From: Desulfobulbus sp.
GTDB lineage: Bacteria > Desulfobacterota > Desulfobulbia > Desulfobulbales > Desulfobulbaceae
Assembly: GCA_017998195.1 (NCBI GenBank)
Contig: JAGODN010000168.1
Coordinates: 1-6,014 of the forward strand
Length of the DNA stretch: 6,014 nt
Reading direction: 5' to 3'
Shown: positions 1 to 6,014 of the stretch, piece after piece
Position numbering within the stretch: position 1 is the stretch's first letter
Layout: each line of letters starts with the position of its first letter
Made by a program: the position numbers and the translations under genes
Notes under the pieces: generated by a model
What the model was told of the DNA's origin: nothing
What the model saw: only the letters and a program-made list of their open reading frames with translations
Database searches by the model: none

Positions 1-1912
<1,912 letters not shown>

Positions 1913-1920
<8 letters not shown>

Positions 1921-2683
1921 GGTCGGCCGTCTCCGGCAGGTCGAGTCCCGGACCCGGGGTGCGCTGCTCCACCGGCAACCGTTCGGCCTGCCAGCGCTCC
2001 ATGCCGCCGCGGAGCACGCCGGCCACCTTGTACCCCTTGCGGGTGAGGAATTTGGCCGCGGCCGGCGACTGCTTCATGGCCCAGTCGCTGATGATGAGGG
2101 TGCGGTCCGCGGGCAGGGCGGGGTAGCGTTCGCCCAGGTGGACCAGGGGGCAATGGCGGGCGCCGGCGATGAACGAGGCGTCCCGCTGGAAGTCCTTGGG
2201 CCGCACGTCGAGCAGGAAATACGCCGGGTCGCGCAGCAGCTCCCGCACCCGGTGCGGTTCCAGCCGGGTGACCGGGATGCGCTGGTACTCCGGGTCCACG
2301 GTCATGGGATAGTTGAACCGGCGCCATTCCGGGATGCCGCCGATGAAGGTGTACACCCGGCTGTAGCCTCGCTGGGCCGCCAGACCGGCGGCGCGCACGC
2401 TGTAGGGTCAGCGCACGCCCATGCAGTAGAAGATCAGCGACCGGTCTTTCTCCCGGGGCAGCAGGTCGCTGTCCGCCAGTGCGGTGACCGGGATATTGAT
2501 CGAGCCGGGAATGTGCTGCATGTCGAACTCGATCCGGCTGAGCACATGGACAAGCAGGGCGCCGTCCTCCTCGACCATTTCCCGCACCTCCGGGGCGGTG
2601 AGATCGCGCACCTGGTTGGCCCGCGCCGGCGGCGCGACCAGGAGTAGACAGGCCAGGACGAGCATGAGGACGAATCGGTCCAT
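1913..2683 (-). CDS. Exported tandem rhodanese, predicted selenoprotein (in-frame UGA = Sec92)
   Basis: One 256-residue product if the TGA at 2410-2408 is read as selenocysteine. The ATG at 2683 follows GGAGG (2695-2691) with a 7-nt spacer. Residues 1-23 form a signal peptide with a probable cleavage site after ARA, so the protein is periplasmic. Domain 1 (about 28-120) carries the rhodanese active-site region FYC87MGVR-U92-PYSVRAA and the C-terminal signature GGIPEW (115-120). The frame after the UGA continues the same domain without a shift. Domain 2 (about 135-240) keeps the fold signatures LLDVRPKDF and LRGGMERW. At its catalytic-loop position, however, it has Asp200 (ISDWAMKQS) in place of Cys, so it is probably inactive. 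Rhodaneses move sulfane sulfur through a Cys persulfide; here C87, U92 or a C87-U92 selenenylsulfide pair could act. A SECIS-like hairpin lies just downstream of the UGA. The gene heads a probable operon with the kinase. The alternative is a nonsense mutation or sequencing error. Confidence 0.85.
2376..2392 (-). promoter_or_regulatory. Candidate bacterial SECIS element in the rhodanese mRNA
   Basis: On the minus strand the RNA GCCGCC-GGUCU-GGCGGC forms a perfect 6-bp stem with a 5-nt loop. The apical loop begins 21 nt after the UGA. Bacterial SECIS elements sit just 3' of the UGA inside the coding sequence, and SelB recognises a small apical loop with G near its start. The loop GGUCU is the same as the core of the E. 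coli fdhF SECIS loop, where it begins 18 nt after the UGA. The bulged U of fdhF is not evident here; a CCA bulge followed by a CGC/GCG pairing may extend the helix below. The call rests on position, loop sequence and stem, not on a folding calculation. Confidence 0.75.
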
Positions 2684-2763
2684 GGGGTTTCCTCCGAACG
2701 GACAGGGGCAGCGGGGACGAACGGTCGTGGCGGGTGTGCCCGCGGACGGGCGCAGCCACCCTC

Positions 2764-2793
2764 ATTGACGCACATCGCACCGCTGCCTGTCAA
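2764..2793 (-). promoter_or_regulatory. Weak candidate sigma-70 promoter for the rhodanese-kinase operon
   Basis: On the minus strand a perfect -35 TTGACA (2793-2788) is followed, after an 18-nt spacer, by GTCAAT (2769-2764), which matches only three positions of the -10 consensus. It lies about 80 bases upstream of the rhodanese ATG and downstream of the hairpin that follows the CBS gene, a sensible place for an operon promoter. The -10 is poor, so the call is tentative. Nothing else was recognised in the 219-base gap between the two genes. Confidence 0.3.
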
Positions 2794-2867
2794 ATTTTTC
2801 CAGGGGGCCGGGGCGGTGCCGGCGATTGTCTGGCGGGGGAAATCAATGCCGCCGCGCAGGGGCAGGG

Positions 2868-2895
2868 GCGGCCGGCCGGCTCAGGGGCCGGCCGC
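2868..2895 (-). terminator. GC-rich hairpin after the CBS-domain gene
   Basis: A 10-bp perfect inverted repeat (2868-2877 pairs with 2886-2895) with an 8-nt loop starts 7 bases past the stop codon of the CBS gene. No U-tract follows it on the minus strand. It may be a weak terminator or an mRNA 3'-end stabiliser, and not a canonical intrinsic terminator. Confidence 0.45.
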
Positions 2896-2902
2896 GGGCG
2901 GA

Positions 2903-3367
2903 TCATTCGCTGAACAGGTGGTAGAAGATGTCGGACATGTAGACCACGCCGATGAGTTTGCCGCCCTCGACCACGGACAGCCGGCGGACCCGGTTGCGCA
3001 TCATTCGGTCGACGATGGCCATGAGCGGTTCGTCCGGGGGGATGCTGAGCACGTCCGGGTTCATGATCTGGTGCACCTTCTTCGCCTTGACCGCCTGGAC
3101 AAAGCCGTCGAGTTCGCCGCTCCAGGTCAGGTCGGCGTCCTCCGCCGCGAACAGGAGGGAGAAGGGGCGCAGGTGGTAGAGCACGTAGTGCATGCTGATG
3201 GTGCCGACCAGGGCGTGGTCGTCGTCCACCACCATCAGGCTGATGGTCTTGTGGCCGGTGGGCCGGACCTTGGCGTTGAGGATTTTCCTGATCGCCAGCT
3301 CCACCGTGGCGTCCCGGTGGATGGTGTCGAAATTCTTGGTCATCAGGTCTCTGGCGTAGAGTTGCAT
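2903..3367 (-). CDS. Two-CBS-domain protein
   Basis: A 154-residue soluble protein made almost entirely of a CBS pair (Bateman module). CBS1 spans about residues 6-66 (ARDLMTKNFDTI ... LMVVDDDHALVGTIS). CBS2 spans about 98-152 (VHQIMNPDVLSIPPDEPL ... RRLSVVEGGKLIGVVYMSD). About 30 residues separate them. CBS pairs generally bind adenosyl ligands such as AMP, ATP or SAM and regulate a partner; no catalytic domain is attached here. I chose the ATG at 3367 because GGAGG lies 7 nt upstream and the CBS fold starts at once. An in-frame ATG at 3541 would add 58 residues of non-conserved sequence covering the likely promoter. The gene is transcribed divergently from the decarboxylase genes. Its ligand and target cannot be read from the sequence. 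Confidence 0.9.
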   Translation of the reverse strand: MQLYARDLMTKNFDTIHRDATVELAIRKILNAKVRPTGHKTISLMVVDDDHALVGTISMHYVLYHLRPFSLLFAAEDADLTWSGELDGFVQAVKAKKVHQIMNPDVLSIPPDEPLMAIVDRMMRNRVRRLSVVEGGKLIGVVYMSDIFYHLFSE

Positions 3368-3471
3368 GAGCGGTCCTCCTGTGCGGTGCCGTGAAGGGGA
3401 GACCTCCGTCTCTTGTCCGGCGGAGGATGGGGGCCGAAGGTCGGCGAACAGTCTGAAAAGAATCGGAAACC

Positions 3472-3501
3472 ATACTAAAAACTTTCCACCGCGTTTATCA
3501 A
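3472..3501 (-). promoter_or_regulatory. Candidate sigma-70 promoter for the CBS-domain gene
   Basis: On the minus strand, -35 TTGATA (3501-3496, five of six consensus positions) and -10 TAGTAT (3477-3472, four of six) are separated by 18 nt, within the AT-rich part of the divergent region. This would give a leader of about 100 nt before the CBS gene. Confidence 0.45.
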
Positions 3502-3603
3502 GTTCTTTGCACGCCGCGATTTGGTCGAAACCCGGCCGCACCCGTCTGCAAACACCTGCCCGACAAGGGTTCCGGGAGGTTTGGCCGCGGCTTCAGGAAC
3601 CGT

Positions 3604-3631
3604 TTGACAAGCGCCTCAATTGGTGTAAAAG
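3604..3631 (+). promoter_or_regulatory. Candidate sigma-70 promoter for the oadG-like/oadB operon
   Basis: A perfect -35 TTGACA (3604-3609), a 16-nt spacer and -10 TAAAAG (3626-3631, four of six positions) lie about 85 bases before the TTG start of the OadG-like gene. The same -10 hexamer appears in the candidate promoter of the carboxyltransferase gene. Confidence 0.45.
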
Positions 3632-3716
3632 GAGTGGGAAAATTCCTCGCCGGGGCAACCATCCTGCCGATTTTCTTCCAGGAGTCGGTCGCCCCCAGAA
3701 CCGCAGGAGGTAGCCT

Positions 3717-4118
3717 TTGTACGGGTTCGAAGCCATTTCCCACCACAACGGCTGGGTCTCCGCCGCAACCGGGGCCTGTATCGTCTTTGCCGGGCTGGCC
3801 ACCCTTTCCTTCCTCATCTCCCAATTGTACAAACTGGTCAATCTCATCGACCGCCCCCCCAAGGTGACCGTCACCGTGGCCCCGCCGGAGAAACCGGTGG
3901 CGCCGCCGCCCACCCCGGAGGATCCCCTGAACCTCGAACGGACGGTGGAGCGCTACCTGCCCTTGGTCGAAGAACTGGACGCCGAGTTCGTCCTGGCGGA
4001 CCTGTACGTGCTCGCCAGGAAATACCACCTGCCCCATGTCCACCTGTCCATTCGCACCCTGGTGGAGGCCGGCAGGCTGGAGCCGATGGGTGACGGTGTG
4101 TTCCGCTTTACGGCCTAA
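3717..4118 (+). CDS. OadG/MmdD-like small membrane subunit with C-terminal winged-helix-like domain
   Basis: A 133-residue protein. The start is TTG at 3717, set by a strong AGGAGG (3705-3710) with a 6-nt spacer; no ATG fits. One membrane helix (about residues 14-36) is followed by a Pro-rich linker (46-70) and a C-terminal domain (about 78-133) ending in the pattern LxxLVEAGRLEPMGDGVFRF, typical of the recognition helix and wing of winged-helix folds. A single N-terminal helix plus a Pro-rich tail, directly upstream of the beta subunit, is the architecture of the gamma/delta subunit of Na+-translocating decarboxylases, which holds the complex together at the membrane. Typical OadG proteins are shorter (around 80-100 residues), so the C-terminal domain is the odd part. 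It may dock the soluble carboxyltransferase or biotin protein. The OadG call relies on layout and context more than on sequence identity. Confidence 0.7.
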   Translation: MYGFEAISHHNGWVSAATGACIVFAGLATLSFLISQLYKLVNLIDRPPKVTVTVAPPEKPVAPPPTPEDPLNLERTVERYLPLVEELDAEFVLADLYVLARKYHLPHVHLSIRTLVEAGRLEPMGDGVFRFTA

Positions 4119-4155
4119 ACCGGCCCGTCCGGGCTGAGAGCAACGAGGGGAAATA

Positions 4156-5283
4156 ATGGATCTTTTTCTGCAGTTTCTAGGCAACACCGGCTTCGGCCTG
4201 GCTGACTGGCGCAACCTGGTCATGATCGTGGTGGGCGCGTGTTTCGTCTACCTGGCCATTGCCAAGAAGTACGAGCCGCTGCTGCTGCTGCCCATCGGCT
4301 TCGGCATCATCCTCGGCAACATCCCCTTCTTCAAGGGGTTCGGCATCGGCATCTACGAGGCCAACAGCGTCCTGCATTACCTCTATTTCGGGGTGACCAG
4401 CGGCCTCTACCCCTCGATCATCTTCCTCGGCCTGGGGGCGATGACCGACTTTTCCTTCCTGCTCGCCAACCCCAAGCTGATGATGCTCGGCGCCGCGGCC
4501 CAGATGGGCATCTTCTTCACCTACCTGAGCGCCCTGGCCCTGGGCTTCACCCCGCACGAGGCCTCGTCCATCGGCATCATCGGCGGCGCCGACGGGCCCA
4601 CCTCGATCTTCCTCACCGCCAAGCTGGCGCCGCACCTCATCGGCCCGGTGGCCATCGCCGCCTACTCCTACATGGCGCTCATCCCGATCATCCAGCCGCC
4701 GATCATGCGGCTGTTGATCACCAAGAAGGAGATGCGCATCCGCATGCCGGAGATGCGCCAGGTGTCGCGCAAGGAACTGGTGATCTTCCCGGTGGTCGGC
4801 ATGATCCTCTGCACCTTCCTGGCCCCGGCCTCCATCCCCCTGCTCGGTCCCTTCTTCTTCGGCAACATCCTCAAGGAAAGCGGCGTGGTCGACCGGCTGG
4901 CCAACACCGCCCGCAACGCCATCATCGACACCGCCACCATCTTCGTCGGCCTGACCGTGGGCGCTTCCACCCAGGGCGACGTGTTCCTCAACCCCAAGTC
5001 GGTGGGCATCTTCGCCCTGGGCGCGGTGGCCTTCAGCATCGCCACCGCCTCGGGTCTGTTGTTCGCCAAGTTCATGAACCTGTTCCTGAAACAAAAGATC
5101 AACCCGCTCCTGGGTGCGGCCGGGGTGTCGGCGGTACCCGGTTCGGCCCGCGAGGTGCACGTCATGGGCCAGCACGCGGACCCCACCAACTTCCTGCTCA
5201 TGCACGCCATGGCCTGCAACTCGTCCGGGGTCATCGGCTCGGCGGTGTGCGCCGGTATCCTCTGGAGTTTCCTCATGGGATGA
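4156..5283 (+). CDS. oadB: Na+-translocating decarboxylase beta subunit (OadB/MmdB/GcdB family)
   Basis: A 375-residue polytopic membrane protein that decarboxylates carboxybiotin and uses the energy to export Na+. The family signature SIGIIGGADGPTSIF (138-152) contains the essential Asp (D146 here, equivalent to D203 of Klebsiella OadB). Y172 falls at the same spacing as the known catalytic Tyr229. The C-terminal MACNSSGVIGSA (352-363) corresponds to the conserved Asn/Ser motif near the Na+ site. The length matches the shorter MmdB/GcdB type better than the ~430-residue Klebsiella OadB. The ATG at 4156 follows GAGGGG with a 5-nt spacer. It lies 37 bases after the OadG-like gene, probably in one operon, and is closed by an intrinsic terminator. 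The symbol is family-level: the nearby carboxyltransferase suggests methylmalonyl-CoA as the real substrate, in which case mmdB would be the better name. Confidence 0.95.
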   Translation: MDLFLQFLGNTGFGLADWRNLVMIVVGACFVYLAIAKKYEPLLLLPIGFGIILGNIPFFKGFGIGIYEANSVLHYLYFGVTSGLYPSIIFLGLGAMTDFSFLLANPKLMMLGAAAQMGIFFTYLSALALGFTPHEASSIGIIGGADGPTSIFLTAKLAPHLIGPVAIAAYSYMALIPIIQPPIMRLLITKKEMRIRMPEMRQVSRKELVIFPVVGMILCTFLAPASIPLLGPFFFGNILKESGVVDRLANTARNAIIDTATIFVGLTVGASTQGDVFLNPKSVGIFALGAVAFSIATASGLLFAKFMNLFLKQKINPLLGAAGVSAVPGSAREVHVMGQHADPTNFLLMHAMACNSSGVIGSAVCAGILWSFLMG

Positions 5284-5316
5284 TGCCTGCGGACGATCGC
5301 AGCAAGCTCAGCCAGG

Positions 5317-5348
5317 GGCGGTCGGCACAGTTCCGGCCGCCTTTTTTT
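5317..5348 (+). terminator. Intrinsic terminator after the beta subunit gene
   Basis: GGCGGTCGG (5317-5325) pairs with CCGGCCGCC (5333-5341) to give a 9-bp stem with one G-U pair and a 7-nt loop. Seven T residues (5342-5348) follow immediately. It begins 33 bases after the oadB stop. This is a textbook rho-independent terminator and implies that the carboxyltransferase gene is transcribed mainly from its own promoter. Confidence 0.9.
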
Positions 5349-5383
5349 GCGCCGTCGGTTCGGCCGGAGTTCTGTCAAAGTGT

Positions 5384-5412
5384 TTGAACCCGGCCTTTTT
5401 TTCCAGTAAAAG
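5384..5412 (+). promoter_or_regulatory. Candidate promoter for the carboxyltransferase gene
   Basis: TTGAAC (5384-5389) and TAAAAG (5407-5412) are separated by the optimal 17 nt; each matches four of six consensus positions. It lies just past the terminator, where a promoter is needed, and would give a leader of about 170 nt. Confidence 0.4.
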
Positions 5413-5416
5413 AAGC

Positions 5417-5431
5417 GGTGAACAGTTCGCC
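5417..5431. promoter_or_regulatory. 15-bp near-palindrome, possible operator
   Basis: GGTGAAC-A-GTTCGCC has 7-base arms that pair perfectly apart from one T-G, centred on a single A. It starts 4 bases after the candidate -10 box, so a dimeric repressor bound here would cover the expected transcription start. No regulator family is assigned. Confidence 0.35.
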
Positions 5432-5590
5432 GATGGGAATGAGAATCCTCCCCGTCGGCCGCCTTCCTGCCCCCTCGGGCAGGACCGGCCCCGGCGACCG
5501 GGGGGCGAACAACGAGGGATGATCGTCAACAGCGAATCCGCCTGCGGCCCTGTCGCGGCCCGCGGCGGCTTCCATCACGAGGTGACACGC

Positions 5591-6014
5591 ATGGATACGC
5601 AATACCAGGCAACGCTCGAGACACTGGAGAGGCTGCGCGAGGAATCGGTCGCCGCCGGCGGCGAACAGCAGATGGCGGCGCAGCACCGCAAGGGCAAACT
5701 CACCGCCCGGGAGCGGCTCGGCCTGCTCCTCGACACCGGCTCGTTCGAGGAGTTCGACGTGCTCAAGGGCAGCCGGGGCGGCAGTCTCGGCCAGGAGAAG
5801 AGCTACCTCGGCGACGGTGTGATCACCGGCCACGGCAACATCGACGGCCGCGAGGTGTTCGTGTTCAGCCAGGACTTCACCGTCATCGGCGGCAGCCTGG
5901 GTGAGGCCCATGCCCAGAAGATCTGCAAGGTCATGGACCTGGCGGTCAAGGTGGGCGCGCCGATCATCGGCCTCAACGACTCGGGCGGGGCGCGCATCCA
6001 GGAGGGCGTGGACG
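5591..6014 (+). CDS. Biotin-dependent acyl-CoA carboxyltransferase (MmdA/PccB-like), 3' end beyond the window
   Basis: The first 141 residues of a carboxyltransferase of about 510-520 residues. Diagnostic segments are QHRKGKLTARERL (31-43), SQDFTVIGGSLGEAHAQK (93-110), a crotonase-fold oxyanion/CoA region, and NDSGGARIQEG (129-139), all typical of methylmalonyl-CoA decarboxylase alpha, propionyl-CoA carboxylase beta and the transcarboxylase 12S subunit. These enzymes move CO2 between an acyl-CoA and biotin. Next to an OadB-type Na+ pump, methylmalonyl-CoA decarboxylase or transcarboxylase is the likeliest role, but the N-terminus cannot separate them. The ATG at 5591 follows GAGGTG (5579-5584) with a 6-nt spacer. 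An in-frame ATG at 5519 would add 24 residues but has its GAGGG directly abutting the start codon. A terminator separates it from oadB. Confidence 0.93.
   Translation, partial: MDTQYQATLETLERLREESVAAGGEQQMAAQHRKGKLTARERLGLLLDTGSFEEFDVLKGSRGGSLGQEKSYLGDGVITGHGNIDGREVFVFSQDFTVIGGSLGEAHAQKICKVMDLAVKVGAPIIGLNDSGGARIQEGVD

Larger units (their letters stand above)
3368..3716. other. Divergent intergenic region between CBS gene and decarboxylase genes
   Basis: These 349 bases hold no convincing gene. The part around 3455-3510 is noticeably more AT-rich than its surroundings. The region contains one candidate promoter in each direction, listed separately, and Shine-Dalgarno sequences at both ends. 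A 6-bp inverted repeat, GGTTCC (3568-3573) and GGAACC (3596-3601), separated by 22 bases, sits just upstream of the plus-strand -35 box. It could be a regulator site but is short enough to be chance. Confidence 0.6.
5284..5590. other. Intergenic leader region between beta subunit and carboxyltransferase genes
   Basis: These 307 bases hold no convincing gene. In order they contain the intrinsic terminator (5317-5348), a candidate promoter (5384-5412), a 15-bp near-palindrome (5417-5431) and three hairpins in what would be the mRNA leader. Those hairpins are a 9-bp stem enclosing about 5429-5456, a 7-bp stem (5466-5472 with 5477-5483) and a 6-bp stem (5489-5494 with 5498-5503). None has a U-tract. 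No known riboswitch class was recognised; in particular no cobalamin box was seen. Confidence 0.55.

Noticed and set aside
2651..2683. Lipoprotein signal in the rhodanese (Cys11 after VLA)
   Set aside because: Leu at -2 is a poor lipobox fit and the hydrophobic stretch continues past the Cys to an ARA site, so an ordinary signal peptidase I signal is favoured.
3368..3541. N-terminal extension of the CBS protein from an ATG at 3541
   Set aside because: The extension shows no domain and overlaps the best minus-strand promoter; the ATG at 3367 has a well-spaced GGAGG.
4177..5205. Long minus-strand and alternative plus-strand frames across the beta subunit gene
   Set aside because: They are shadows of the OadB frame, which has the family's Asp, Tyr and Asn/Ser motifs; the other frames are Asp/Gly/His-rich or Arg/His/Pro-rich without domains.
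5519..5590. Upstream in-frame ATG for the carboxyltransferase
   Set aside because: Its GAGGG abuts the start codon with no spacer, and family homology begins near the ATG at 5591, which has a properly spaced GAGGTG.

Overview
The window is GC-rich DNA from an anaerobic, probably Gram-negative bacterium. Three things fit the Desulfobulbus-like sulfate reducers and propionate/lactate fermenters (Desulfobacterota) best: a Na+-pumping biotin-dependent decarboxylase beta subunit beside an acyl-CoA carboxyltransferase gene, a hybrid two-component kinase, and an apparent selenoprotein. This assignment is an inference from gene content; no marker gene is present.

Left half, minus strand, read right to left. 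A small two-CBS-domain protein (3367-2903) is followed by a GC-rich hairpin. Next comes an exported double rhodanese (2683-1913), whose reading frame is interrupted by a single in-frame TGA at 2410-2408. A hybrid sensor histidine kinase (1920-1) overlaps the rhodanese stop codon by 8 bases and runs off the left edge just as its receiver domain begins. The TGA lies in the rhodanese active-site segment (C87-x4-UGA92-PYS), homology continues in the same frame after it, and a 6-bp hairpin with a GGUCU loop starts 15 nt downstream. The loop matches that of the E. coli fdhF SECIS element. The best reading is a selenocysteine-containing periplasmic rhodanese, not a pseudogene or two genes.

Right half, plus strand. 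A 349-bp divergent promoter region separates the two halves. It is followed by a small OadG-like membrane protein with an unusual winged-helix-like C-terminal domain (3717-4118, TTG start), an OadB/MmdB/GcdB-type Na+-translocating decarboxylase beta subunit (4156-5283), and a strong intrinsic terminator (5317-5348). After a 307-bp gap with its own candidate promoter, a palindrome and several hairpins, the gene for an MmdA-like acyl-CoA carboxyltransferase begins at 5591 and runs off the right edge. These three proteins would form most of a methylmalonyl-CoA (or related) decarboxylase/transcarboxylase that couples decarboxylation to Na+ export. The biotin carrier is not in the window.

The most interesting unit is the translationally coupled pair of exported Sec-rhodanese and hybrid kinase. 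The kinase has a large periplasmic sensor with two cysteines, so a redox or sulfur-sensing partnership is plausible but unproven.
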